64,000 bases of DNA. Source: Chloroflexota bacterium (lineage in GTDB: Bacteria; Chloroflexota; Anaerolineae; Aggregatilineales; Phototrophicaceae). The position numbers and the translations under genes were made by a program. Positions within the stretch are counted from its first letter, which is position 1. Each line of letters opens with the position of its first letter. The notes beneath the pieces were generated by a model. The model was not told the DNA's origin and searched no databases. It was given only the letters and a program-made list of their open reading frames with translations. The stretch lies in contig QUBZ01000013.1 of assembly GCA_014338005.1 (NCBI GenBank), positions 1-64,000 on the forward strand, read 5' to 3'. This document shows, in pieces, positions 44,111-53,384 of this stretch.

Positions 44111-46174
44111 ATGAATATCCGGCGTATTATCCTGGGGCAGCCGCTGGCGACCAATCAGGCCATTCATCAGCGCCTTTCTAAAGCTAAGGCGCTGGCTGTC
44201 TTTTCATCCGATGCGCTTTCCTCCAGCACCTATGCCACCGAAGCGATCCTGCTGGTGCTGATCGCCGCCGGGACCGGCGCGCTTGGGGTATCCTGGTGGA
44301 TTGCTCTTGGCATTGCCGCTTTGATGATTGTGGTGGCTTTTTCGTATTTCCAGACCATTCACGCCTACCCGAACGGCGGCGGCGCGTATATCGTCTCGAA
44401 GGATAACCTGGGTATAATTCCGGGACTGACGGCAGCATCGGCGCTGCTGATTGACTACGTGCTGACAGTGGCAGTGAGCGTCTCGGCAGGCACAGCCGCG
44501 CTGTCGTCGGCTTTCCCGGAATTAGCGCCCTACCGCGTTCATGCGGCGCTGCTGATCGTCGCGTTCATCACCGTCATGAATCTGCGCGGCGTTAAGGAAA
44601 GCGGCACGTTCTTTTCCATCCCGACTTATATGTTCATCATTGGGATGCTGTTCATGATCGGCGTCGGTTTCATCCGCGTGTTAACCGGTACGGTGACGCC
44701 GGTTCCGCCGCCCGCGCCGGAAGTGCTGGCCGAAGAACTGAAATTCACCGGCGGCCTGACGCTGTTCCTGGTGCTGCGCGCTTTTGCTGCCGGATGCACC
44801 GCGCTGACCGGTATCGAAGCGATTTCCAACGGTATCCCGGCCTTTAAACCGCCGGAAAGCCGCAACGCCGGGCAAACGCTGATGGTGATGGTGGCGCTTT
44901 TGTGTACCATGTTCATCGGCACGACCTTCCTGGCGAACCAGTACCAGGTGGTCGCGGTGCATCACAGCGATACCACCGTGCTGTCGCGGATTGCGGGCGC
45001 AGTGTTTGGCGAAGGTAGCGTCCTGTTTTTCTACATGCAGTTTTCGACCCTGCTCATTCTGTCGCTGGCGGCCAATACCGCTTACGCCGATTTCCCGCGC
45101 CTGGCGGCCATCATCTCCCGCGACCGCTACCTGCCGCGCCAGCTTACCAACCTGGGCGACCGGCTGGTTTTTAGCAACGGCATTATCACGCTGGCGGTGC
45201 TGGCGAGCATCCTGATTGTGCTGTTCGACGCGCGCGAACACAATCTGCTGCCGCTGTATGCGGTCGGCGTGTTCCTCAGTTTTACCCTGTCGCAGTTCGG
45301 GATGGTGGTTCACTGGCTGAAGGAGCGTAAGCTGCCGAATTTTAAGCCTAATCTGGGCTGGCGTTTGCATATCGGCATTAACGGTTTTGGCGCAATCTGC
45401 ACTTTTGTCGTGATGATCGTCCTGATGGTGACGAAGTTCGTTGAAGGCGCCTGGATCGTCATGCTGGCGATTCCTGTTCTGATGGCCGGCTTCATTTCTA
45501 TCCACCGGCATTACGAGACGGTGGCCGCTTCTCTGACGCTGGACGGCATCGAACCCGGCCCAATCTCCGACCGCTACCAGGTGTATACCGACCGCAACCA
45601 TACCCGTGTAGTCGTGCTGATGAACAGCCTCAACCGCTGTTCGCTGCAAGCCCTGGAATACGCGCTGCGGATTTCGGACAATGTGCGCGTTTGCGCCATT
45701 GAAGTCGAACCGGAAGGCGTGGAGCGGCTGCAAAAACGCTGGCAGGACTGGCAGCTTAAAATCCCGCTGGACATTGTGCCGTCGTCGTACCGCGAAATTG
45801 GCCGCCCGCTGATTCAGTATTTGCACACGCTGGACGAGGAAAGCGACGAGTGTATACCAACGGTGGTGGTGCTGCCAGAGTTCGTCGTTTCGCACTGGTG
45901 GGAACGCCTGCTGCACAACCAGACCAGCGTGGCTATCCGCGCTGCGTTGTACCACGACCAGATTACGCGCGGTCGCGGACGCCCTGTCATTGATGTGCCG
46001 TACCGCATTGGCGATAAACTCTATGAACCGCTGGCGCTGCCGGTGCGAAATGGGGGTCTGAACGGTAAAAACGGCAAACCGAAAGCGGTTAAAGAAGAAA
46101 CCGGCGAGGAACAGGCAGCGGTGGATGCAGCGGATACCCCCGCGCCTTCGGACACGCCCGCCTCGCAGCAGTGA
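44111..46174 (+). CDS. KimA/APC-type membrane transporter
   Basis: The 687-residue protein has about twelve transmembrane segments. KALAVFSSDALSSSTYATEAIL, AYPNGGGAYIVSKDNLG and ALTGIEAISNGIPAF match the APC superfamily subgroup that includes the potassium importer KimA. A cytoplasmic C-terminal region (from about residue 460) resembles a USP-like regulatory domain (TRVVVLMNSLNRCSLQALEYAL). The tail is Pro/Ala/Glu-rich. The transported solute is inferred to be K+ or amino acids. AAGGAG precedes ATG 44111. Confidence 0.82.
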   Translation: MNIRRIILGQPLATNQAIHQRLSKAKALAVFSSDALSSSTYATEAILLVLIAAGTGALGVSWWIALGIAALMIVVAFSYFQTIHAYPNGGGAYIVSKDNLGIIPGLTAASALLIDYVLTVAVSVSAGTAALSSAFPELAPYRVHAALLIVAFITVMNLRGVKESGTFFSIPTYMFIIGMLFMIGVGFIRVLTGTVTPVPPPAPEVLAEELKFTGGLTLFLVLRAFAAGCTALTGIEAISNGIPAFKPPESRNAGQTLMVMVALLCTMFIGTTFLANQYQVVAVHHSDTTVLSRIAGAVFGEGSVLFFYMQFSTLLILSLAANTAYADFPRLAAIISRDRYLPRQLTNLGDRLVFSNGIITLAVLASILIVLFDAREHNLLPLYAVGVFLSFTLSQFGMVVHWLKERKLPNFKPNLGWRLHIGINGFGAICTFVVMIVLMVTKFVEGAWIVMLAIPVLMAGFISIHRHYETVAASLTLDGIEPGPISDRYQVYTDRNHTRVVVLMNSLNRCSLQALEYALRISDNVRVCAIEVEPEGVERLQKRWQDWQLKIPLDIVPSSYREIGRPLIQYLHTLDEESDECIPTVVVLPEFVVSHWWERLLHNQTSVAIRAALYHDQITRGRGRPVIDVPYRIGDKLYEPLALPVRNGGLNGKNGKPKAVKEETGEEQAAVDAADTPAPSDTPASQQ

Positions 46175-46210
46175 TCGGCGCGAGCCGAATGATACGCCGA
46201 TAACAAATGG

Positions 46211-46238
46211 GTGGGATGCGTTCCAGGGCGCATCCCAC
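46211..46238. terminator. Convergent terminator hairpin
   Basis: GTGGGATGCG and CGCATCCCAC form a perfect 10-bp stem with an 8-base loop, between the transporter gene and the convergent histidine kinase gene. It touches the kinase stop codon. There is no strong T-run, so termination could be weak or Rho-assisted. Confidence 0.55.
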
Positions 46239-48376
46239 TATGTTTCATGGCTGTTGTGCGGCATTTCCTCGGCCAGAGGCAGCGTCAGGTAGAACGTAGA
46301 GCCGCGACCCAGTGTGCTTTCAACGCTGATCTGTCCCCGGTGCGCCTCGACCAGGCTTTTCACAATTGCCAACCCCAGCCCCGTGCCTTCGATGCTGTCG
46401 GTTTCCGGTCGGCGGACGCGGTAAAAACGGTCGAAGATGTGAATCTGATCTTCCGGGCTGATGCCCAAGCCGTTATCCTGAACCGCGACCCGCAGCATAT
46501 TGCCCCGTTTTTCCGCGCGCACGTTAACCTGGCCCTCTGGCGGCGTGTATTTTACGGCATTGTTGATGAGGTTCATCAAAATCTGGCGCAGGCGGGCATA
46601 ATCGCCGGTTACGGGGGGCAGACTGTTGTCGGTTTCGGAGACGATGGTCATGGATTTGTTCTGCGCCGCCGGGCGCAGCGAGTCAATACAGTCGGTGACG
46701 ACCGTGTTGATCTGAATGGGCTGGAGGTTGAGTTGAATGCCCGACTCGATTTTCGCCAGATCGAGCAGGTCGTCAATAAGCTGGCGCATACTCTGGATTG
46801 AGCGGCGGATCATCTGAACCGCGTGCATCCCCTGGCTGGAGACGGCCTGCTGCATGAGCAGCAGTTCGATATAACCGTTCATCACGCTCAACGGCTGTTT
46901 GAGGTCATGCGAAACGGTTGCAATCAACTCGCTTTTCAGCTTGTCCATTTCTTTAAAAGGCGTGATATCGTGCATGACGATGATCCAGCCCAGGCTGGGG
47001 TTAAACTGCATGTTGGTATGGAAAACGCGCCCGTTGGGCAGCGGCACTTCCTCGGCCAGATTTTCGCCCAGGGCTTTGGCGCGCCGGTAAGTATCGAGCA
47101 GGGGGGTATGGTCTATGGCGTCGAAGATAGTGAGGCCAACATACGATTCGTTCAGGTAGAGGTGCAGCGCCGCCAAGGCGGACTGGTTCAGCAGAATGAG
47201 GCGGTCGTCCAGGTCAACCGCCATGACAATATCGGCGGTATTGCTGAGGATGAGTGAGAGTTTTTCGCGCTCCCGCACGGCTTCGTCGTACAGCCGCGCG
47301 TTATCTATGGCAACTCCGGCGCGAGTCGCCAGTTTTTCGATAAAATCGAGATTTTGCTCGGAAAAACCGTTCAGGCGTTTACTTTCGACCGTAATCACGG
47401 CCACCACGCGGTCTTCACGCATGACCGGCACGGCGACCTGCGAACGGGTGCTGCTGGCAATCGGCACAAAATCCTTGTCCATGCTCACATCCGGCACGAT
47501 TTCCGCATGGCCGGCGCGCGCGACCCGCAGGGCAATTCCGGGCCCGTATTCCTGCCGAAGGGTCGCCAGTTGTTCGTCGGAAATATCGTAACCGTATTCA
47601 GCGACAAACCGCAGCTCATCCTGCTCCTGGTTGTAAAGGGCAATTGAAGCGGCCTGGGCATTGGTAAAACGCAGCGCCCAATCCAGCGTCATCTGAAAGA
47701 CATGCCGCAGGTCAATGGTATCGCTCAATTCGCGGTCAATCCGGCGCAGGATGGACATTTCTGTGACCGAATCGGCCAGTTTATGCACGATGCGCTGGTG
47801 TGCCTGGACGTTGTAAAGCAGGACGGCGGCCTGGGCGGTTAGCGCCAGCAGCGCCGCCTGATGTTCGGCGGTCAGCGGCAGGTCGCTGATGGGGTTGTCC
47901 ACAATGACAACGCCGATCAGGTGGCCGTCGTGGATGAATGGGGCGCTGAAGAACTGATTCGACTGGATGAACCGCGCCAACCATCCCCCGGTTGAGGAAG
48001 GAGAAACCAGATCGGTCTGAATCATCACGGCTTCGCCCATCAGCCAGGCGTCAAGCAGTGGGTCATGATCGGCCTGGTAGAGAGGCAGGCGCAGCGCATT
48101 GAGTTCGGTCTGGCGTTCGGGAGAAGGGAGTTGATAGTTGCTGTAACCAAACTCCAGGGCGCTTTCCTGGTTGTCAGCAAGCAGCAAGATGGCGCGGTCG
48201 CAGCGAACATAATGGATGATGCTGGTGGCGAGTTCCTTCATAAAAACATCGAACTCCAGCGCCGCGGCGACTAATCGAGACAGGAACTGATTCATCGCCG
48301 TCAGTTGGGCGATTTGGTTCCGGGTATTCGAATCTTCGGCAGAGTGATTATCTAGTTGATTATCTAACATAGGCAT
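46238..48376 (-). CDS. Cytosolic GAF-GAF-PAS histidine kinase
   Basis: The 712-residue kinase has two GAF domains (about residues 45-190 and 220-365), a PAS domain at about 370-475 (ILSNTADIVMAVDLDDRLILLN), HisKA with VSHDLKQPLSVMNGY (H490, KQP in place of RTP) and a HATPase domain ending GLGLAIVKSLVEAHRGQI. There is no membrane segment. No response regulator is adjacent. It shares a 151-base divergent upstream region with the XRE regulator gene. Confidence 0.88.
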   Translation of the reverse strand: MPMLDNQLDNHSAEDSNTRNQIAQLTAMNQFLSRLVAAALEFDVFMKELATSIIHYVRCDRAILLLADNQESALEFGYSNYQLPSPERQTELNALRLPLYQADHDPLLDAWLMGEAVMIQTDLVSPSSTGGWLARFIQSNQFFSAPFIHDGHLIGVVIVDNPISDLPLTAEHQAALLALTAQAAVLLYNVQAHQRIVHKLADSVTEMSILRRIDRELSDTIDLRHVFQMTLDWALRFTNAQAASIALYNQEQDELRFVAEYGYDISDEQLATLRQEYGPGIALRVARAGHAEIVPDVSMDKDFVPIASSTRSQVAVPVMREDRVVAVITVESKRLNGFSEQNLDFIEKLATRAGVAIDNARLYDEAVREREKLSLILSNTADIVMAVDLDDRLILLNQSALAALHLYLNESYVGLTIFDAIDHTPLLDTYRRAKALGENLAEEVPLPNGRVFHTNMQFNPSLGWIIVMHDITPFKEMDKLKSELIATVSHDLKQPLSVMNGYIELLLMQQAVSSQGMHAVQMIRRSIQSMRQLIDDLLDLAKIESGIQLNLQPIQINTVVTDCIDSLRPAAQNKSMTIVSETDNSLPPVTGDYARLRQILMNLINNAVKYTPPEGQVNVRAEKRGNMLRVAVQDNGLGISPEDQIHIFDRFYRVRRPETDSIEGTGLGLAIVKSLVEAHRGQISVESTLGRGSTFYLTLPLAEEMPHNSHET

Positions 48377-48467
48377 TAGTTCATCATTTTATGCTGCTCA
48401 CCTTTCTCATTATATCTCTTATGCTTCGCCAGCACATAATCGCGCTTATAATCGGGATGCGCGCCGG

Positions 48468-48496
48468 TTGCCTGGGGGCAGTTCGCGTTCTATAAT
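48468..48496 (+). promoter_or_regulatory. Sigma-70-type promoter for the XRE gene
   Basis: TTGCCT at 48468-48473 and a perfect TATAAT at 48491-48496 are separated by 17 bases. The predicted start site lies about 25 bases before the GGAGGAAG of the regulator gene, an ordinary leader length. Confidence 0.65.
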
Positions 48497-48527
48497 GCGA
48501 ATACATCAGGCGCGTGGAGGAAGTGGG

Positions 48528-49277
48528 ATGGACTTTAAAGATGCAGCGGCCCGCCTGCGAGCCAAACGAGAGGGTGAACCGGAGGAAAAACCGGCCAAAG
48601 AAACCGATTTTGCCGAGTCGTACCGCCTTCGCGGCAAGATGATCGGCGTCCTGCTGCGGGATGCGCGTTTACATGCGGCGCGCAGTGTCGAAGCCTGCGC
48701 CGAGCTGTTGAAAGTGACGCCGCAGGAGGTTGAAGCCTGGGAATATGGCGAAAGCGTACCCAGTCTGCCGCAGCTCGAGCTGCTGGCTTATTATCTGGGT
48801 GTGCCGATCAGCCATTTTTGGAGTACGGATACATTAGAAGCCTCGCAGGGGAGGCACATTGATATTCAGACTGAATACCTGGCGCTGCGCGACCGCATGG
48901 TGGGCGCTTTGCTGCGCCAGGCGCGGGAAGAAATCGGCATGACGGTAGAGGCGTTAAGCCAGGCCTGCGCTGTGCCGGTGGAGCGCATTCAACAGTACGA
49001 AATGGGCGAACTGCCCGTGCCGATGCACGAACTTTCGATGATGGCCGGCATACTCAAACAAAACATGAACTATTTTTTGGAGAGCAGCGGTCATATCGGC
49101 AACTGGCTGGCCGTTCGTGAAGAATGGAAACATTTTAGCAGCCTGCCGGAAGATTTACGCCAGTTCGCGGCGAAACCTGTTAATATGGGTTTTATTGAGA
49201 TTGCGTTGATGTTAAGCCAGATGCCGACCGAAAAACTGCGGCGTGTCGGCGAAAGCGTGCTGGACATCACGCGCTAG
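48528..49277 (+). CDS. Tandem XRE-family helix-turn-helix protein
   Basis: From ATG 48528 the protein has 249 residues. Two XRE-type HTH domains are visible: residues about 36-90 (LRDARLHAARSVEACAELLKVTPQEVEAWEYGESVPSLPQLE) and about 125-180 (LRQAREEIGMTVEALSQACAVPVERIQQYEMGELPV). The C-terminal 65 residues resemble no domain I know. It is likely a transcription regulator, divergent from the histidine kinase. The ribosome site is strong. A structured repeat begins at its stop codon. Confidence 0.78.
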   Translation: MDFKDAAARLRAKREGEPEEKPAKETDFAESYRLRGKMIGVLLRDARLHAARSVEACAELLKVTPQEVEAWEYGESVPSLPQLELLAYYLGVPISHFWSTDTLEASQGRHIDIQTEYLALRDRMVGALLRQAREEIGMTVEALSQACAVPVERIQQYEMGELPVPMHELSMMAGILKQNMNYFLESSGHIGNWLAVREEWKHFSSLPEDLRQFAAKPVNMGFIEIALMLSQMPTEKLRRVGESVLDITR

Positions 49278-49361
49278 TACATGAGCCGGCTTAACCTGCA
49301 TACTGGTAGTGGGCTTAAGCCCACTGTCGAAGGCAGGCATTCTCATCTTGTTGATGTACTA
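49275..49361. repeat. 88-bp structured repeat, copy 2
   Basis: The element runs from TAGTACAT to ATGTACTA, the terminal inverted repeat, with a perfect inner stem AGTGGGC-TTAA-GCCCACT and flanking CCTGC/GCAGG arms. Its first three bases are the stop codon of the XRE gene. A second copy lies at 18826-18913, also starting in a stop codon. It could be a miniature inverted-repeat element with a preference for gene ends. Confidence 0.65.
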
Positions 49362-49437
49362 GGCCTGCTGGTTGGCGTCGGACGACGCCGGCACGCAGCC
49401 GCACCGTTGTAGGCATAAGGATATTTAAGGGGGTAGG

Positions 49438-49977
49438 ATGACAACTGCTCAAGAACTTCAGGAGCGGGGTGTAAAGCTGTTCCAGCAGAAGGACTTCGAG
49501 GCCGCCGCACAGCACTTCCAGCAGGCGATGGATGCTTATGAAGCGGAAGGCCGCCGCGATATAGCTGCCGAGATGCAGGTCAATATCGGCCTGGTACACC
49601 GGGCGCTTGGCGAAAACCAGCAGGCGCTTGAGGCGATGCAGGCGGCACTGGGCGTGTTTCAGGAAACCGGCGACGCGGTGCGAACGGCGAAAGTATTGGG
49701 GAACATGGGCGGCGTGTACGTGGAACTGAACGACCACGAGCAGGCCTATAATTGTTATCGTCAGGCAGCGGATATTTTTGAAGCGCAGGGCGAAAAAAAA
49801 CTCTACGGCGAGACGTTGATGGCAATCGGCGCGCTGCAAGTGGACGAACGTAAATTGATGCAAGGCGCGGCCACCTATGAAGTCGGTCTGGAACAGCTCG
49901 GTGAGTTAACGCCGCGCCAGAAGATGATAAAAGGACTGCTGGGTATTCGGAACAAGCTGTCCGGCGGAAACAAGTAA
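49438..49977 (+). CDS. TPR-repeat protein
   Basis: The 179-residue soluble protein has about three tetratricopeptide repeats, e.g. GVKLFQQKDFEAAAQHFQQAMDAYE, VNIGLVHRALGENQQALEAMQAAL and GNMGGVYVELNDHEQAYNCYRQAADIF. TPRs are protein-binding scaffolds. It lies 13 bases before the GT-C gene and might be co-transcribed, possibly helping assembly of the surface glycan machinery. Confidence 0.82.
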   Translation: MTTAQELQERGVKLFQQKDFEAAAQHFQQAMDAYEAEGRRDIAAEMQVNIGLVHRALGENQQALEAMQAALGVFQETGDAVRTAKVLGNMGGVYVELNDHEQAYNCYRQAADIFEAQGEKKLYGETLMAIGALQVDERKLMQGAATYEVGLEQLGELTPRQKMIKGLLGIRNKLSGGNK

Positions 49978-49990
49978 AATAAACGGTTCG

Positions 49991-52411
49991 GTGGTGGAGC
50001 GTCCTCGCCTGTTATCCATAAACCGGCGGCTTTTGCTGCCGGTGGTTTTGTTTGTGCTGCTGGCGGGCGTTTATTTATCCACCTACAGCGGGCGAATTGA
50101 AAGCGGCGATACGCTGTCGCTGTTCGACGCCGCCGACAGCTTGGCCTTTTATGGCGACGACCTGCTGGACGGCTCGGCTTCGGTGAATATGCCGCCGCCG
50201 GGCCTGAATACCGATCTTTTCCCCCTCGCGCGCGCGAATGTCGAACCTTTACACGTTTTTCTGTCTTCTGTTTTGGTTCGCACCGCCGGCCATCTGCCAG
50301 GCGTCGGGTCGGTTCATGCAGCCTGGCTGCTGAACGTGCTGGTGAGCGCCGCCGCCGCAGTCACATTGTTCTTTTACGCGCTCACGTTGGGTTACGGCGA
50401 CAAAACCGCCGTCCTCGGCGCGCTGCTGTTCGGCCTGGCGACGATAGTCTGGCCGTACAGCAAAACGTTTTTCCGCGAACCCCTGTCCCTGTGGATGATC
50501 TTACTGGCGGCCTGGCTGCTGGAACGCTGGCGCCAGACGAACTACCGTTCCATTCTGTTGTTCGCCGCCTGCCTGCTGGCGCTGGTGGGGGCGTTTTTGA
50601 GCAAAGAGGCGGTCATCCTGGCCGCCCCGACCCTCGCGCTGATCGCCGCGCCGGCGCTGCCGGTGGGGGATAAAACGGTGCGGCGGCTGGCGATTCTGGC
50701 TTTCGGCGCAGCGGGGGTTGGTTTAGGTATTCTGGCATTAGGAGCGGTATTCGCCGGCACGATTAATTTTGAGCCGTTTTATACCTGGATCGGTGGGCTG
50801 CTGCGCCGCTCGCCTTCGGCTGTTGCGACCATGCACGTCGCGCTGCATACCTATCTGTTGAGCATCGGCGGCAGCATATGGGCAACCTCGCCGGTGCTGC
50901 TGCTGGCCGCACCGGGCATGGTCTATATGTTTCGCCGGGGTCACTACCGCTATATTGGCGCGGCGCTGCTGGCCTTGCTGTCTTTCGCGCTAGGATATGC
51001 CGTTTTTCGGGGGAATCACTGGTTTGGCGGGCTTTCCTGGCCGCCGCGTTTTCTGCTGCCGGTCGTGCCATTTTTGATGCTGGTGGTGCTGCCGGCGCTG
51101 GAGCGGCTGTTACAACAGGGGCGTTCCCGATGGCTGCTGGCGAGTGTTGCGCTGCTGGCAATCTACAGCCTGTGGGTGCAGCTCAGCGGCGTGATGCTGG
51201 AGTGGGGCGCTTACACCGCCGCGCTGCCGCCGGAAAGCGGCGGTCTGAGCGAGTGGGGCGGCGGCCTGAACGCCGTCCCGTACCTGCGCTGGGTGGTTAT
51301 TCCGGCGCTGTGGGGGCAGACGCCGCTTGATTTCGCCTGGGCGCGCGTCAATCAGCCCTGGTGGCCGGTACTGTGCATGGCGCTGATCGCCGTGAGCGGC
51401 TGGCTGCTGATTCGTTTCTGGCGGGGGACAGGGCGGGCGATTCGCCTGCCGGGGCTGTGGGCAGCTGCGCTGCCGGTCGCGCTGGCCGCTGTGATGTACG
51501 CCGGGCTGCGGCTGCTTGACGGCGACCCGCTGTATGCCCCGCCCACCAGGGATGTCTTGGCCGGTTTGCAGCCGATACTGGAAGCGGAAAGCGCACCCGG
51601 CGACGTGCTGCTGTTGAGCAGCAATACGTATGAGCCATTTTTCCTGAACGAAGGTCTGCTGACCGTTCCGCGCGTGGTTTCCCTGCCCGACCAGCCCGGC
51701 GAACAGCCCAGCCCGGAACAGCCGCCAGAAGTGGTTTCCGACAACCCGGACGCGCTGCTGACGCGAGGCAGCATCGCTCTGATTTATAATCTGGCTGCCT
51801 CGCGGGAACGTTTGTGGCTGCTGGCCGACTCCGGCCCCTGGCTGCCCTGGAGTGTTCGCCCGGTTGAACGGTTTTTGTCGGCGCATTATTATCCGGTGCG
51901 GGAAATTGCGCCCGACCCGGCGGTGCGCCTGATCGAATACAGCACCGTAGACGCGCCCAACCCGCTCGATTTTCGCGGGCCGGAGCATCTGGCCGGTCTG
52001 GTTTACGGCGATACGCTGCGGCTGGCCGGATTCGATCTGCCCGCCGGCATGGTTTACGCGGCGGGTGATGTGCTGCCGGTATCGTTTTACTGGCAGGCCG
52101 ACCGGACGCCGGAGCAGGATTATATCGTGGCGTGGTTTGTGGTGGATGAAAGCGGCATCCCAGCCGTGCAGGGCATGGACTCGCAGCCCGGCGGCGGTTT
52201 TGAGCGCACGAGCGCCTGGCGTCCGGGGCTGCCAATCTGGGACAACCGGGCGCTGCGCCTGCCGGAAGACCTGTCGCCCGGCAGCTATCGCCTGTGGGTG
52301 CGGTTGTATTTCTGGGATAGTGGGGAAATCCGCCTGCTGCCCGTCACGGCGGGCGAAAGCGTGGAGACGACGACCGGCGTTTTGCCGGTGAACATTGAGG
52401 TTCGTTCGTAG
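49991..52411 (+). CDS. GT-C-type membrane protein with C-terminal surface domain
   Basis: The 806-residue protein begins at GTG 49991 (GTG 49994 possible). A short N-terminal transmembrane helix is followed by a loop with an acidic patch and about ten further transmembrane segments to about residue 510, in the style of PMT/ArnT membrane glycosyltransferases. The final 140 residues form an extracytoplasmic beta-rich domain (FYWQADRTPEQDYIVAWFVVD, PGSYRLWVRLYFWDSGEIRLL). Similar domains end the proteins at 56654 and 62262. The donor is presumably a polyprenyl-linked sugar, inferred from the family. The GT2 gene follows. Confidence 0.75.
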   Translation: MVERPRLLSINRRLLLPVVLFVLLAGVYLSTYSGRIESGDTLSLFDAADSLAFYGDDLLDGSASVNMPPPGLNTDLFPLARANVEPLHVFLSSVLVRTAGHLPGVGSVHAAWLLNVLVSAAAAVTLFFYALTLGYGDKTAVLGALLFGLATIVWPYSKTFFREPLSLWMILLAAWLLERWRQTNYRSILLFAACLLALVGAFLSKEAVILAAPTLALIAAPALPVGDKTVRRLAILAFGAAGVGLGILALGAVFAGTINFEPFYTWIGGLLRRSPSAVATMHVALHTYLLSIGGSIWATSPVLLLAAPGMVYMFRRGHYRYIGAALLALLSFALGYAVFRGNHWFGGLSWPPRFLLPVVPFLMLVVLPALERLLQQGRSRWLLASVALLAIYSLWVQLSGVMLEWGAYTAALPPESGGLSEWGGGLNAVPYLRWVVIPALWGQTPLDFAWARVNQPWWPVLCMALIAVSGWLLIRFWRGTGRAIRLPGLWAAALPVALAAVMYAGLRLLDGDPLYAPPTRDVLAGLQPILEAESAPGDVLLLSSNTYEPFFLNEGLLTVPRVVSLPDQPGEQPSPEQPPEVVSDNPDALLTRGSIALIYNLAASRERLWLLADSGPWLPWSVRPVERFLSAHYYPVREIAPDPAVRLIEYSTVDAPNPLDFRGPEHLAGLVYGDTLRLAGFDLPAGMVYAAGDVLPVSFYWQADRTPEQDYIVAWFVVDESGIPAVQGMDSQPGGGFERTSAWRPGLPIWDNRALRLPEDLSPGSYRLWVRLYFWDSGEIRLLPVTAGESVETTTGVLPVNIEVRS

Positions 52412-52421
52412 AGGAGGAGAG

Positions 52422-53384
52422 ATGATGCCTTCCCTATCGGTTGTGATTCCGGTTTATAACGGCGCGCTCAGCCTTCCTGAATTAGTATCCCGGCTGGGCG
52501 AGGAACTGCCCAAACTGACCGATGCCTTCGAGTTAATTTTTGTTGAGGATGACGGGCGCGATAACAGCTGGGAAGTCATCCAGCAGCTTGTCCGGCAGCG
52601 CCCCTGGATTCGCGGCTTCAAACACATGCGGAACTACGGCCAGCACAACGCGCTGCTGTGCGGCATCCGGGCAGCGCGTTACGAGGTGATCGTCACGATG
52701 GACGATGATCTTCAGCACCCGCCGGAAGAAATTCGGCGTTTGCTTGATAAACTGGCCGAAGGGTACGACGCGGTGTACGGCACGCCGCACCATGAGCAGC
52801 ATGGTTTCTTCCGCGACATGGCTTCTCAGGTGACGAAAATCGCGCTGCAAAGCGCGATGGGCGTGGATGTGGCCCGCAGCGTGAGCGCCTTTCGGGTGTT
52901 TCGCACGCAGCTTCGGGATGCTTTCGCCAATTACCAGAGTCCGTATGTTTCGATTGATGTACTGCTGACCTGGGGAACCAAACGTTTCGCGGCCATCCCC
53001 GTCCGGCACGATCCGCGCAAGCTGGGCATTTCTAATTACACGCTCCGCAAGCTGGTGACACATGCGCTAAACATGATGACCGGCTTCAGCATCCTGCCGC
53101 TGCAAATCGCCAGCCTGGTCGGATTCGCGCTGACGATGTTCGGCGTCATCGTGCTGGTGTACGTCATCGGGCGGGCGCTGATCGAAAACGCCGCCCCGGC
53201 GGGTTTTCCGTTCCTGGCCTCCACGATCGCCGTTTTTTCCGGGGCGCAGCTTTTCGCGCTCGGCATCATGGGGGAATATCTGGCGCGGATGCACGTCCGT
53301 ATCATGGGGCAGCCGTCCAGCGTCGTGCGCGAGGTGGTTGAATACCAGCCGCAGGCCGAAATGGAAAGGGAAACCGCTTCATGA
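52422..53384 (+). CDS. GT2 glycosyltransferase, DPMS/GtrB type
   Basis: Starting at ATG 52422 behind GAGGAGGAGAG, the protein has 320 residues. SLSVVIPVYNGALSLPELV, FVEDDGRDNSWEVIQ, MRNYGQHNALLCGI and VTMDDDLQHPPEEI (DxD) define GT2. Two C-terminal transmembrane segments (GFALTMFGVIVLVYVIG and FSGAQLFALGIMGEYL) make it a polyprenyl-phosphate sugar transferase like GtrB or ArnC. It may supply the lipid-linked sugar used by the GT-C enzymes around it. It overlaps the next gene by ATGA. Confidence 0.88.
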   Translation: MMPSLSVVIPVYNGALSLPELVSRLGEELPKLTDAFELIFVEDDGRDNSWEVIQQLVRQRPWIRGFKHMRNYGQHNALLCGIRAARYEVIVTMDDDLQHPPEEIRRLLDKLAEGYDAVYGTPHHEQHGFFRDMASQVTKIALQSAMGVDVARSVSAFRVFRTQLRDAFANYQSPYVSIDVLLTWGTKRFAAIPVRHDPRKLGISNYTLRKLVTHALNMMTGFSILPLQIASLVGFALTMFGVIVLVYVIGRALIENAAPAGFPFLASTIAVFSGAQLFALGIMGEYLARMHVRIMGQPSSVVREVVEYQPQAEMERETAS

